From Ga0077548 sp035440445 (GTDB taxonomy: Bacteria > Pseudomonadota > Alphaproteobacteria > Rhizobiales > Xanthobacteraceae), in NCBI GenBank assembly GCA_035440445.1, contig DAORMJ010000002.1:1-64000 (forward strand): a DNA stretch of 64,000 bases. Direction: 5' to 3'. Shown here piece after piece: positions 6,919-16,715 of this stretch (the first letter of the stretch is position 1; every line of letters begins with the position of its first letter). Below the pieces are notes generated by a model. That model was given only the letters and a program-made list of their open reading frames with translations, was not told where the DNA came from and did no database searches. A program made the position numbers and the translations under genes.

Positions 6919-9887
6919 AGGCCTCCGATACCCCGCCGGCTTCAACGCCCGGCACCTTGCTCTCGCGTTTGCGCGAAACTCCCCGCGTGGCAAATGCTGC
7001 CGCTGCCAAAGCCGCCGTTTCCGGGATGGTGGAAGAAGCAGGCGGCGAGGTTGGCGCGCGGCTGAAGACCGCTCTTTCCGGCAGCGAAACACTGGACGCC
7101 CTGTTGCAGGGCGTGTTCGAGGGGTCACCCTATCTCTGGGGGACGACCACCGCGGACCCGGCGATGCTCCTGCGGATTTTGGAGGAAGAACCCGAGGCCG
7201 CGACGCAAAGAATTCTGACCGGCTACGCGCGCCTCGCGCTGGACGCCGAAAGCGATGCCGAAGCGCAGGTCGCGCTGCGCGCGATGAAGCGTGAAGGCGC
7301 GCTGTTGATTGCACTCGCCGACATTGGCGGGATCTGGTCGCTCGACGAGGTCACGGACGCGCTGACGCAACTCGCCGACAAAGCCGTGCACACGGCGGTG
7401 GACCGGCTTCTGCTTGCCGCCGCGAAGGCCGGAAAAATCAACCTTCCGAACAACGATAGTCCCGGCGAAGGCTCTGGCTACATCGTGCTGGCCATGGGCA
7501 AGCACGGTGCGGGCGAACTCAACTACTCCAGCGACATCGATCTCATCGTTTTTTTCGAGCGTGAAGCGCCGCTTGCCGAAGGCGTCGAGCCGGTGCAGTT
7601 CTTCGTCGGCATCACGAAAAGTCTTTTGAAGCTCGTGAACGAGCGCACCGCAGACGGTTATGTCTTTCGCACCGACCTGCGGCTTCGGCCCGATCCCGGA
7701 TCCACGCAGATCGCAATTTCGACTGCGGCGGGATACGACTACTACGAGCGGGAAGGCCAGACCTGGGAGCGCGCGGCTTATATCAAGGCGCGTCCGGTGG
7801 CGGGCGACCTCGTGGCTGGCGAAAAATTTCTCAAGAACATTTCACCGTTCGTCTGGCGCCGTTATCTCGATCATGCGGCGATCGCTGAAGTGCATGCCAT
7901 GAAGCGGCAGATTCATGCCTTCCGCGGGCATGACGAGATCGCAGTGGGTGGTCACAACATCAAGCTCGGCCGCGGCGGCATTCGCGAGATTGAGTTTTTC
8001 GTGCAGACGCAACAATTGATCGCGGGCGGACGGATTCCGGAACTGCGCGGCAAGCGCACGCTCGAAATGCTCGCGCGTCTCGCCGAAGAGAAATGGATCG
8101 ACGTCGAAGCGCGTGATGAACTGCACGAAGCCTATCTCTATCTGCGCCGCGTCGAGCATCGCCTGCAGATGATGGCGGACGAGCAGACCCATACGCTCCC
8201 GGAAGACGAGGACGCGCTGGATCGCTTTTCGCGCTTTCTGGGGCTTGCGGACCGCGCCGAGTTCGCAAAAGTGCTCACGAAGTATTTGCGCCGGGTGCAA
8301 GCGCACTATGCGCATCTCTTCGAGGATGCGCCGCCGCTCGCGGCCGTGTCGGGCGCGCTGGTGTTTCCGAAAGAAAAGGACGACCGCGAGACACTCGATA
8401 CGCTGCTGAAAATGGGTTTCGAGGAGCCGCTTGCCGCAAGCCACCTGATCCGCGGATGGCTGGCCGGAGAATATCGCGCGCTCAAGACCGAGACCGCACG
8501 CTCGGAATTTCAGGCGATCTTGCCGGCCTTGCTGGATGCGCTGTCGCGCTCGGGCAATCCCGACGCTGCGCTGCTCGCCTGCGACCGCTTTCTCTCGCAG
8601 CTTCCCGGCGGCGAACGGCTGCTCGCGGCAATGCGCATCCACCCCGATCTCGTGCAACTTATTGCACGCATTCTTGCGACGTCGCCGCGCCTGCGCGACA
8701 TGATCGCGCAAGCGCCGTCTCTGCTCGATGGACTGCTCGACCCTGCATTCTTCGCCGATGTGCCTTCCGAGAAGATACTGAGCCAGCGCCTGTCGGAATT
8801 GCTCAAACAGGCGCGGAGCGAAGAAGATTTTCTCGACCTGACACGCAGCTTCGGCCGCGAGCATCTGGTGCTGATCGGCGTGCGAGTTATTTCCGGTGCG
8901 CTTTCCGCCAATCGGGCAGGCGAAGCCTATGCGACGCTTGCCGACGTCATCATCCGCGAATTGCACCGCGAGGTCATGCGCCGCTTCGAGGAAAATCACG
9001 GCAGGCTTGCGAAGCAGGAAACGGCTGTGATCGCACTCGGCAAGCTCGGCAGCCGCGAAATGACCGCGGGCTCTGACCTTGATCTTCTTTTGCTCTACGA
9101 GTTCGACGAGGAGAAGCCGGAGTCGGATGGCAAGCGGCCGCTATACGGCGCGCAGTATTTCGCGCGGCTGACGCAGCGGATCATCAATGCGCTGACAACG
9201 CCGACCAACATGGGAAAGCTGTATGACGTCGATTTGCGGCTGCGTCCTTCGGGGCGCTCGGGCCCGGTTGCGACATCGCTTGCAAGTTTCGTCAACTATC
9301 AGCGCAGCGAAGCCTGGACCTGGGAGCACATGGCGCTGACGCGCGCGCGCGTCGTGTCTTCCTCTCCGGCGTTCAAGGCAAAGGTCGAAGCCGCGATAGC
9401 CGATGCCCTGCGGCAAGAGCGCGATCCCGGCATGATCGCGCGCGACGTGATCGAGATGCGGCAGGCGATCGCCGACGAACGTGGCGATGGTGAGCGATGG
9501 GATATCAAGAACGCGCAAGGCGGGCTGATCGATATCGAATTCTTGGCCCAGTATTTCTCGCTGATCCATGGCGAGCAGTATCCGGAAATTCTGGACACGC
9601 AGACGGCGCGCGTGATCGACAAAGCAAGGAAACTTTTGCTCCTCGATAAAGAGGATGGCGAAGTCCTGCTTGCCGCCGTCACGCTTTATCACAACCTGAC
9701 GCAAATCCTGCGGCTCTGCGTGAACGGGGCTTTCGAACCCGCCAAGGCAACGCCCGGCTTGCTCGCCTTGCTCGCGCGCGCGGGGGCGCTCCCGGATTTC
9801 GCGACGCTTGACGCGCATCTTGCCGACACCGAGAGCAGGGTGCGCGAGACCTTCGAGCGGATTTTGAATGCGGAAGCGGAGAATTAG
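6915..9887 (+). CDS. glnE: Bifunctional glutamine synthetase adenylyltransferase/deadenylase
   Basis: This 990-residue enzyme attaches AMP to glutamine synthetase and removes it in response to PII and glutamine, controlling nitrogen assimilation. Two nucleotidyltransferase domains are visible. The N-terminal deadenylylase has the acidic motif SSDIDLIVFF (about residue 206); the C-terminal adenylylase has GSDLDLLLLYEFD (about residue 719). Each is followed by the expected helical PII-uridylyltransferase-like region. The full length is typical. The start ATG overlaps the stop of the upstream sensor kinase by 4 bp, and the 3' end overlaps the convergent kinase gene by 4 bp (9884-9887). Confidence 0.97.
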   Translation: MKASDTPPASTPGTLLSRLRETPRVANAAAAKAAVSGMVEEAGGEVGARLKTALSGSETLDALLQGVFEGSPYLWGTTTADPAMLLRILEEEPEAATQRILTGYARLALDAESDAEAQVALRAMKREGALLIALADIGGIWSLDEVTDALTQLADKAVHTAVDRLLLAAAKAGKINLPNNDSPGEGSGYIVLAMGKHGAGELNYSSDIDLIVFFEREAPLAEGVEPVQFFVGITKSLLKLVNERTADGYVFRTDLRLRPDPGSTQIAISTAAGYDYYEREGQTWERAAYIKARPVAGDLVAGEKFLKNISPFVWRRYLDHAAIAEVHAMKRQIHAFRGHDEIAVGGHNIKLGRGGIREIEFFVQTQQLIAGGRIPELRGKRTLEMLARLAEEKWIDVEARDELHEAYLYLRRVEHRLQMMADEQTHTLPEDEDALDRFSRFLGLADRAEFAKVLTKYLRRVQAHYAHLFEDAPPLAAVSGALVFPKEKDDRETLDTLLKMGFEEPLAASHLIRGWLAGEYRALKTETARSEFQAILPALLDALSRSGNPDAALLACDRFLSQLPGGERLLAAMRIHPDLVQLIARILATSPRLRDMIAQAPSLLDGLLDPAFFADVPSEKILSQRLSELLKQARSEEDFLDLTRSFGREHLVLIGVRVISGALSANRAGEAYATLADVIIRELHREVMRRFEENHGRLAKQETAVIALGKLGSREMTAGSDLDLLLLYEFDEEKPESDGKRPLYGAQYFARLTQRIINALTTPTNMGKLYDVDLRLRPSGRSGPVATSLASFVNYQRSEAWTWEHMALTRARVVSSSPAFKAKVEAAIADALRQERDPGMIARDVIEMRQAIADERGDGERWDIKNAQGGLIDIEFLAQYFSLIHGEQYPEILDTQTARVIDKARKLLLLDKEDGEVLLAAVTLYHNLTQILRLCVNGAFEPAKATPGLLALLARAGALPDFATLDAHLADTESRVRETFERILNAEAEN

Positions 9888-12148
9888 TTCGCGAGCATCT
9901 TCGGTAGACGGAGGAAAACCGTCGTGCCCACGTTCTCGATGGAGCGGATGCGCATGCGGCCGCCTTGCAGTTCGGAGAGCGATTTGGCGATGGCAAGACC
10001 GAGACCGGACCCGGCTTGCGTCTTGGTGAGCTGGCTTTCGACCTGCTCGAACGGGCGGCCGAGTTTCTTCAGCGCGTCCTTCGCAATGCCGATGCCGGAA
10101 TCTTCGATCACCACGAATGCGCAGGTGCCGGATGCCTTGGCGCGAACCGCGATCTGTCCGCCATCCGGCGTGAATTTGATCGCATTGGAAATGAGGTTCA
10201 GGAGAATTTGCTTGATCGCGCGGCGGTCGGCGCGGAGTTTCAGGTCGGTGGAGATATCGGCGCGGCAGAGAAGTTTCTTCTCTTCCGCGCGCACTGACAT
10301 GACGCGCATGGCATCCGAAACGATCTCGCCGAGCGGCACCGCCTCGATATTTACGGGCATGCGGCCGGCTTCGATCTTCGCCATGTCGAGGATGTCGTTG
10401 ATGACATCGAGCAGATAGATGCCGCTTGCGCGGATGTCGCTGCAATATTCGTAGTATTTCTCCGAGCCGAGCTTGCCGAACATCCCGGATTCCATGATTT
10501 CCGAGAAGCCGATAATGGCGTTGAGCGGCGTGCGGAGTTCGTGGCTCATATTGGCGAGGAATTCGGACTTGGCCTGGCTCGCTTCTTCGGCACGGGCTTT
10601 CTCGTCGGCAAATTTCTGGGCGAGTTCGGCGAGTTGCTGCGTCTGATATTCGAGGCGCTGTTGTGAGTAAGTAAGATCGGCGTTCTTGGCGATGAGGTCG
10701 CGCTCGCTCTGGATCAGCCGTTCTTCGTGCAGCTTCAGCTTGGTGATATCGGTGCCGATGGAGACGAGCCCGCCATCCTTGGTGAGGCGTTCGTTGATCT
10801 GGACCCAGCGGCCGTCGGAGAGTTCGACGCCGCCATCGCTGCCTTGTTGCGAAGCGGGGAGCACCGGATTCTTCATCGCGGCGATCACTTGCTCGTAACG
10901 CGTGCCTGGCGCGACGGCATCGTCGGGCAGTCCGTGCTGTTCCTTGAACTTGTTGTTGGAAAGCACGAGCTTCCGGTCCGCATCCCACAGCACGAAGGCT
11001 TCCGAAACGGTCTCGACTGCTTCGCGCAGGCGCATGTCGGCGGTTGCGGTGCGCGCCTGCAGGCGCTTTTCTTCGGTGATGTCGGAGGCAATACCGATCA
11101 GATGCGGCCCGCTGCCGACGCCCTCCTGCACGAGTTCGGCGCGTGCACGCAGCCAAACCCAGCTGCCGTTCGCATGGCGCATACGAAACGCGCGATCGAC
11201 CGCGCCGTCGGAAGCGTCCGCAAGGTTCGAGGCAAGCTCGAAAAGCGAACCGTCGTCCGGATGCACGAGGGCTTCGATCTCTCCGAACGACAGAAGCTCG
11301 TCGCGCGGTTTGAAGCCGAGAATCTCGAACATGGAATCCGACCAGTAGATGCGGCCTCGTGCCAGATCCCAGTCCCATAACCCGGCGCGGCCGCGGTTCA
11401 GCGCGGTGTCCATGCGCGCGCGTACTTTATCGTAGATCAGATCGGCCTCGCGGGCCCGCGCCGATTGCCAGTGGAACGCGAAGCCGAGGATCAGCAGGAC
11501 GAAGCTGGTCGTGGTGACGAGCGTTACCGTGAGGCGCGTGTCCCGCCACCAGTTGTCGAGCGCCATCTCGCGCGGCTGGAGCGAGGCGATCTGGCCCAGA
11601 TTGCCGCGAAGGTTGCGAACCGTCGCGAGCGTGCGCTCGCCATCCGGCAATGCGATTTCGATGACGCCGGCACGCTCCGCGAAAGCGGTCAGCGGCTGCG
11701 AAGCGCCGAGCAGATCGACCAGTTGTTTGCCGATCACTTGCGGCAGTTCCGGTTCGGCAGCGATGATTTTTCCGCTTGCGTCCGCGATCAGAAACTGACG
11801 GCCGTTGACAACGGATTGCGCGGGCGTCGCGAGGCGAAGAATTTTCTTTACGTCCTGCGCATCTTCGCTGGCGGCCATGCGCCGCGCATACTCCTCCGCG
11901 ATCAAGCGGGCATACATCGAAAGCGCGGTACGGGCGTCGCTGAGCGCTTCGCGCCGGTGTTCGAGCACTTGCACCAGCGCACCCAGCGCAACGACCATCA
12001 GAAACACGACGATGAGGATCGGAACGACTCTACGGAGCAGGGGCTCGGCATCGACCAGACGCTGATAGTTGGGATGCGTCAGCGAGCGGGCAAGACCGCG
12101 GGTAGAATGTCCATGCGCTGTCGTATTGGCAGCGTGGACGCGCGCCAT
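9884..12148 (-). CDS. PAS-domain sensor histidine kinase of the PleC/DivJ/PdhS type
   Basis: The ATG at 12148 is preferred because a GGGGGAG ribosome site (12155-12161) lies 6 nt upstream; an in-frame start at 12175 would add nine residues. The 754-residue protein has TM1 (about 37-60), a ~130-residue periplasmic segment, TM2 (about 205-225), two PAS domains (about 240-365 and 375-485), a short coiled coil, HisKA with H536 (MSHELRTPLNAI) and an HATPase domain (LLNLISNAIKFTP, DSGIGIA, GSGLGLAIAKSL). The segment after the H-box (FSEIMESGMFGKLG, YLLDVINDILDMAKIEAG) is characteristic of alphaproteobacterial kinases that act on DivK-type regulators. No response regulator lies beside it. Its upstream region is dense in GANTC methylation sites. 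Confidence 0.9.
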   Translation of the reverse strand: MARVHAANTTAHGHSTRGLARSLTHPNYQRLVDAEPLLRRVVPILIVVFLMVVALGALVQVLEHRREALSDARTALSMYARLIAEEYARRMAASEDAQDVKKILRLATPAQSVVNGRQFLIADASGKIIAAEPELPQVIGKQLVDLLGASQPLTAFAERAGVIEIALPDGERTLATVRNLRGNLGQIASLQPREMALDNWWRDTRLTVTLVTTTSFVLLILGFAFHWQSARAREADLIYDKVRARMDTALNRGRAGLWDWDLARGRIYWSDSMFEILGFKPRDELLSFGEIEALVHPDDGSLFELASNLADASDGAVDRAFRMRHANGSWVWLRARAELVQEGVGSGPHLIGIASDITEEKRLQARTATADMRLREAVETVSEAFVLWDADRKLVLSNNKFKEQHGLPDDAVAPGTRYEQVIAAMKNPVLPASQQGSDGGVELSDGRWVQINERLTKDGGLVSIGTDITKLKLHEERLIQSERDLIAKNADLTYSQQRLEYQTQQLAELAQKFADEKARAEEASQAKSEFLANMSHELRTPLNAIIGFSEIMESGMFGKLGSEKYYEYCSDIRASGIYLLDVINDILDMAKIEAGRMPVNIEAVPLGEIVSDAMRVMSVRAEEKKLLCRADISTDLKLRADRRAIKQILLNLISNAIKFTPDGGQIAVRAKASGTCAFVVIEDSGIGIAKDALKKLGRPFEQVESQLTKTQAGSGLGLAIAKSLSELQGGRMRIRSIENVGTTVFLRLPKMLAN

Positions 12149-12152
12149 CGCT

Positions 12153-12343
12153 GACTCCCCCCGGACGAGCCCCAAAATTAGGTGATCTGGAGGGACTGCC
12201 GCATCTCTCCGAATCGAGATTCATATGAATCGATTTCGAAGTGATTTGTCTAGAGTCAACGCGCTGAAAATCGTTTTCCCGAGTCGTGAACTCGCGGTTA
12301 ACGCCACCGCGAATTCACGCTTCTCGCGCTGCGATTTTGACTC
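12153..12343. promoter_or_regulatory. GANTC (CcrM-type methylation site) cluster upstream of the PAS kinase
   Basis: Seven GANTC sites lie in 191 bp: 12153, 12211, 12218, 12227, 12253, 12281 and 12339. Chance expectation is below one (1/256 per position). A perfect 14-bp palindrome, GATTCATATGAATC, occupies 12218-12231 and carries two of them. The stretch is the whole leader and promoter region of the kinase up to the 3' end of pepN. Cell-cycle control through DNA methylation is inference from the known role of CcrM/GcrA in alphaproteobacteria. Confidence 0.5.
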
Positions 12344-14975
12344 AAGCCAATGATCGGCTTGCGATATCCGTGACATCCGGGGAAAGGCCGGGTGTTTTTG
12401 CGATGCGCTGCAGTTCCTTCTCCGCAAGGGCCCGGCGCTTGGGCTCAAGCATCCGCCAGCTCTTGAGCGATGACAGCAGCCTGGCTGCGACTTGCGGGTT
12501 CTTTGAGTCCAAAGCCAGAACGGTGTCGGCGAGGAAAGTGTAGCCTGCTCCGTCCGGGCGGTTGAACTGCGAAGGATTGCCCGCGGCGAATACCCCGATC
12601 AGCGCGCGCATACGGTTCGGGTTCGTCATGGAGAATCCGGGATGTTTCATGAGCCGATGTACGCGCTCGAGCGCATCGGCTTCCGGGATTCGAGCCTGCA
12701 CCGCGAACCACTTGTCCATGACCAGCGGATCGTCGCGGTATTGTTGTTCGAAGGCCGCGAGCGCTTTCTCGCGCTCAGGCGTTGCGTGCTGCGATAGCAC
12801 GGCGAGCGCGGCCATGCGGTCGGTCATGTTGTCCGCGCCTTCGAACTGCCGGAGCGCACGCTCCAGCTCCGCCTTGTTGCCACCGGCGGCGAGCAGGTCG
12901 AGGCAGGTGTTGCGCAAGGCACGGCGGCCGGCGCTTTCCGCGTCCGGCGAAAACGTGCCGCGGCTTGTGAGCTTCTCATAGCGCGCGGCGAGCTTCTCCC
13001 GCAGGGCATTTCCGATCTCGCTTTTGATCGCGCGGCGCGCACGCAGGATTGCATCCGGGTCGATGTCCTTGCCGATTTCCTGCGCGATATCGGATTCTTC
13101 GGGAAGCGCGAAAAGTTCGGCAAGAAAAGCATCGTCGAGCGACTTGTTGTCGAGTGCGTTCGACAACGCTTCGATCAACGCCGTCGCCGGCTCGTTCGCA
13201 CCTTTGGCCGCGGCGACGAGCTTCTGCATTGCAAGCTGGGCGACGCCATCATAGCGGTTGAACGGATCGCTATCGTGTTTGGCAAGGAAAAGCAGATTGT
13301 CCTCGCCGAAATTCGTGGAGATCTTGACCGGCGCGGAGAAGCCCCGATTGAGTGATACCGCAGGCTTTTCCTTTATGCCGGTAAAGACGAACCGCTGCGA
13401 AGCCTGATCGAGCACGATCAGATTGTCCTTTACTGTCTTGCCATTCTCGTCCTTCAGCGGAATTTCGCGGCCCTTCTTGTCAAGCAAACCCAGCACGAGC
13501 GGAATGACCATCGGCTGCTTTGCGCTCTGGCCCGGTGTCGGCGGTGTCATCTGTTCGACGTCGAGCGTGTAGGTTTTTGCCTTGTCATCGTAGCTGCCGC
13601 GCACCGCGAGTTCCGGCGTGCCGGCCTGGCTATACCAGCGCGCGAACTGCGTGAGATCGCGCTTGTTCGCGTCGGCAAAGCAGGCGAGGAAATCTTCGAT
13701 GGTTGCCGCGTCGCCGTCATGGCGCTTGAAGTAAAGATCCATACCCTTGCGAAAGCCTTTCGCGCCGAGCAGGGTCTTCAGCATGCGCACGACTTCCGCA
13801 CCTTTTTCGTAAACCGTGACGGTGTAGAAGTTGTTGATCTCGCGATAGGTCTCGGGCCGCACGGGATGCGCGAGTGGACCTGCATCCTCGGCAAACTGGT
13901 AACTCTTCAGCCGCTTCACGCTGGAAATGCGCTTCACCGCACGCGAGCGTTCGTCGGAGGAGAATTCCTGGTCGCGGAATACGGTGAGGCCTTCTTTCAG
14001 GCAAAGCTGAAACCAGTCGCGGCAGGTGATGCGATCGCCGGTCCAGTTGTGGAAATATTCATGGGCGATGATGCCTTCGATATTCTCATAATCGAGATCG
14101 CTCGCGGTTTCGGGCGAGGCGAGCACGTACTTGTCGTTGAAGACGTTAAGCCCCTTGTTCTCCATCGCGCCCATGTTGAAGTCGGAGACGGCGACGATGT
14201 GGAAGACATCGAGATCGTATTCGCAGCCGAACACTTTCTCGTCCCACCACATCGAGCGCTTAAGGGAATCCATCGCGTAACCGGCGAGCGGCGTCTTGCC
14301 GGGCTCCACGAAGATGCGCAGCATCACGCGTTTGCCAGAAGCGGTTATGAACGGCTCTTCGATGTAATCGAGTTTTCCGCCGACCAGCGCGAAGAGATAA
14401 GACGGCTTCGGGAAGGGGTCGTGCCAGATCGCATAATGGCGGTTCGTCCCTTCGATGCCGAAGGCCTCGACGGGGTTGCCGTTCGACAGAAGCATCGGCG
14501 CTTCATCGCGGTCGGCTTCGATCCGCACGGTATAGACGGTGAGTACGTCCGGGCGGTCGGGAAAGTAGGTGATGCGGCGGAAGCCTTCGGCTTCGCATTG
14601 CGTGCAATAAATGCTGTTCGAGCGGAACAGGCCCATCAGCTTGGTATTGGCCGATGGATTGATGATGGTTTCGATTTCGAGCGTGAGCTTTTCGTGCGGC
14701 GGGTTCTTGATCGTAAGCTGCGCGGTCGTGACTTCGTACTCGTCGGTGCGCAGGCTGCGGCCGTCGAGCTTGACGGATGTGAGAGTCAGTTCGTCGCCGT
14801 CGAGTTCGATCGCGGCATCCGCGCGGCCCTTGGGGTTGGGGCGCATTACGACGGTCGAGCGAACGCGCGTTGCCTTGGGGTCGAGCTGAAAATCGAGACC
14901 GACGCTGTCGATCAGCCAGTCGTAAGGGCGGTATTCGCTTAAACGAACGGCTTGGGCATCGGCTTCGCGCATCAT
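12342..14975 (-). CDS. pepN: Aminopeptidase N (M1 family zinc metallopeptidase)
   Basis: This 877-residue cytosolic aminopeptidase removes N-terminal residues from peptides. The substrate-recognition motif GAMEN is at 269-273. The zinc site is H305-E306-Y-F-H309 followed by E328 in LKEGLTVFRDQEF. The C-terminal half is the helical domain of the E. coli PepN type. Length is normal for the family. The gene starts ATGATG at 14975 with GGGAGA just upstream, next to a dispersed palindrome at 14987-15034. It is transcribed toward the PAS kinase, with 193 bp between the two genes. Confidence 0.97.
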   Translation of the reverse strand: MMREADAQAVRLSEYRPYDWLIDSVGLDFQLDPKATRVRSTVVMRPNPKGRADAAIELDGDELTLTSVKLDGRSLRTDEYEVTTAQLTIKNPPHEKLTLEIETIINPSANTKLMGLFRSNSIYCTQCEAEGFRRITYFPDRPDVLTVYTVRIEADRDEAPMLLSNGNPVEAFGIEGTNRHYAIWHDPFPKPSYLFALVGGKLDYIEEPFITASGKRVMLRIFVEPGKTPLAGYAMDSLKRSMWWDEKVFGCEYDLDVFHIVAVSDFNMGAMENKGLNVFNDKYVLASPETASDLDYENIEGIIAHEYFHNWTGDRITCRDWFQLCLKEGLTVFRDQEFSSDERSRAVKRISSVKRLKSYQFAEDAGPLAHPVRPETYREINNFYTVTVYEKGAEVVRMLKTLLGAKGFRKGMDLYFKRHDGDAATIEDFLACFADANKRDLTQFARWYSQAGTPELAVRGSYDDKAKTYTLDVEQMTPPTPGQSAKQPMVIPLVLGLLDKKGREIPLKDENGKTVKDNLIVLDQASQRFVFTGIKEKPAVSLNRGFSAPVKISTNFGEDNLLFLAKHDSDPFNRYDGVAQLAMQKLVAAAKGANEPATALIEALSNALDNKSLDDAFLAELFALPEESDIAQEIGKDIDPDAILRARRAIKSEIGNALREKLAARYEKLTSRGTFSPDAESAGRRALRNTCLDLLAAGGNKAELERALRQFEGADNMTDRMAALAVLSQHATPEREKALAAFEQQYRDDPLVMDKWFAVQARIPEADALERVHRLMKHPGFSMTNPNRMRALIGVFAAGNPSQFNRPDGAGYTFLADTVLALDSKNPQVAARLLSSLKSWRMLEPKRRALAEKELQRIAKTPGLSPDVTDIASRSLA

Positions 14976-14986
14976 GCTGTCTCCCG

Positions 14987-15034
14987 GAGCATGATCCCGA
15001 AAAGTATGAAGCGTTTTCGGAACAAATCATGCTC
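14987..15034. repeat. Dispersed intergenic palindrome (GAGCATGAT type)
   Basis: Outer arms GAGCATGAT (14987-14995) and ATCATGCTC (15026-15034) are perfect inverted repeats; inner arms CCGAAAA and TTTTCGG are also complementary. This nested structure is recognisable as the intergenic palindrome widespread in Bradyrhizobium-related genomes. It sits in the pepN leader region, just upstream of the ribosome site. Confidence 0.75.
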
Positions 15035-15136
15035 GAACAATGAGCTTTGGGGACAGCATTAGTCCTTCGCCGCGCGCGAGCAAAGCGCGAATTGCGTGCG
15101 GCGAAACCTGCCGTTGCGTTGCGGATTACGGCGGAA

Positions 15137-16703
15137 TCAGGCGCTTTCAGGCAGCTTCACTGTGTCGCGCAACTCGCGCTTGAGCACCTTGCCGATCGCG
15201 CTGCGGGGTAAGCTCTCGACGATTTCAACAAGCGCAAGCCGTTGCGTCTTGCCGNNNNNNNNNNNNNNNNNNNNNNNNNNNNNNNNNNNNNNNNNNNNNN
15301 NNNNNNNNNNNNNNNNNNNNNNNNNNNNNNNNNNNNNNCGGGGTTTCTCCCCATTTGAGCGACGGAACGCCGACCACGGCCGCTTCCAGCACCGCGGGAT
15401 GTTGCGTCATCAGTGCCTCGATGTCGCTCGGGTAGATGTTGAACCCGCCCGAGATGATCATGTCCTTCTTGCGGTCCATCAACGTGAGAAAGCCATCCTC
15501 ATCGAAGCGGCCGACGTCGCCGGTCCGCAGGAAGCGCTTGCCGGTCTTGTCGAACCATTCGGTTTCGCGGCTCTTCTCCGGGTTGTTGTGATAGCCGTTC
15601 ATCATGATCGGCGAGTGACCCACGACTTCGCCGATTTCTCCGGGCAGAACTTCCTCACCGTTTTCATCGATCAGTCGCATGTCGTGTCCCGGCAGCGGCT
15701 GTCCGACCGTGTGCAGCTTGTTCGGATAAAGCTCGGCTGCGAGCATGCAGGTGCCGCCGCCTTCCGTGAGGCCATAATATTCGCGCAAGCCGCCGGGCCA
15801 GCGCTTCACGACATCCGCCTTGACGTCCGCCGCGAAGGGGGCGCTGGTCGAGAACTTCATTTTGTAAGAAGAGAGATCGAACTTTTCGAACTCCGGGTGC
15901 GCCATGATGCGCCGATATTGAACCGGCACGAGCATGGCGTGGCTCGCGCGATGCTTCTCCGAGAGCCGGAGAAACTGTTCGACATCGAACTTCGGCATCA
16001 TGACGAGCGTGCCGCCCATGGAGAGTGTGGGAAACACGCTGACGAGCGTCGTGTTCGAATAAAGCGGCGTCGAGACCATCGTCACCGCATCCGGCGTATA
16101 GCCGATGACGGAAGCGCGCTGCACCTGGCCCCAGCGCATGGCATGCGATTGCACGATGCCTTTCGGCGTGCCGGTGGTACCGGATGAATAGATGATGTTG
16201 AAGGCCGACTGCGGATCAACGTCGACATGCGCGGGCTTCGCGCCCTCCGCAGCGAGCCACTTCGAATAAGGCTCGCCTGCATCGGAATCGTCGAGCGCAA
16301 TCCGCCGCGTCTTGATCGATCTATCGACACGCTTGATCTCTTCCGCGACGCCCTTGTCGAGAAAGAAGAGTTTCGCTCCCGAATCCGAAATCATTGTCGC
16401 GATGGTTTCAGGCGTGGAGGAGGGCGCGAGCGGTGCGACCGCAACACCGGCGCGCAAGGCCGCCAGAAACACCGCGAGATATTCGATCGAGGTATAGGCA
16501 CAGATCGCGATGCTGTCTTTCGGCTTCAGCCCGTCGCGCTGCAAGGTCGCTGCGATGCGATCGATGTAGCGGTCGAGCGCGACATAATCGAATTTTCGCT
16601 CACCCTGAATGATCGCCGCGTGACTGCCGCGTTCTTTCGCGTGATCGCGAATGAGATCGGAAAGCGAAAGAAATGGAATATCGATCCAGGCTTCGGGATT
16701 CAT
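15137..16703 (-). CDS. AMP-dependent synthetase/acyl-CoA ligase, interrupted by an assembly gap
   Basis: This ANL-superfamily enzyme activates a carboxylic acid as acyl-AMP and then acyl-CoA. Visible motifs are the P-loop YSSGTTGTPKG (about residue 175), the A5-type YYGLTEGGG, the adenylate-binding TGDVGRFDEDGFLTLMDRKKDMI and, after the gap, the C-terminal ESLPRSAIGKVLKREL with the catalytic lysine. The 84-N run (15255-15338) replaces roughly 28-30 residues of the C-terminal domain. The sequence on the two sides is out of register by one base, so the N count is not the true length; the gene is probably intact. It lies 12 bp after the nitronate monooxygenase gene, in one operon. The acid substrate is unknown. 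Confidence 0.88.
15255..15338. other. Assembly gap (84 N) inside the acyl-CoA ligase gene
   Basis: Eighty-four N fall between the conserved WGETP region and the ESLPRSAIGK motif of the ligase. The reading frames on either side differ, so the gap length is an estimate. Translations that cross it give a false C-terminus. Confidence 0.99.
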
Positions 16704-16715
16704 TGTCGGTCTCGT

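Noticed and set aside
9141..11378. Long frame on the minus strand across the glnE 3' end and PAS kinase
   Set aside because: It overlaps two certain genes in another frame, is Arg-rich and low in hydrophobic segments, with no family resemblance.
15225..15254. C-terminal RQDATACAC-type ending of the acyl-CoA ligase
   Set aside because: It is a frame artefact of the N run; the frame after the gap gives the expected IGKVLKREL ending at 15137.
15255..15338. Pseudogene call for the acyl-CoA ligase
   Set aside because: The frame change coincides exactly with the assembly gap, and both flanks carry intact, conserved motifs.
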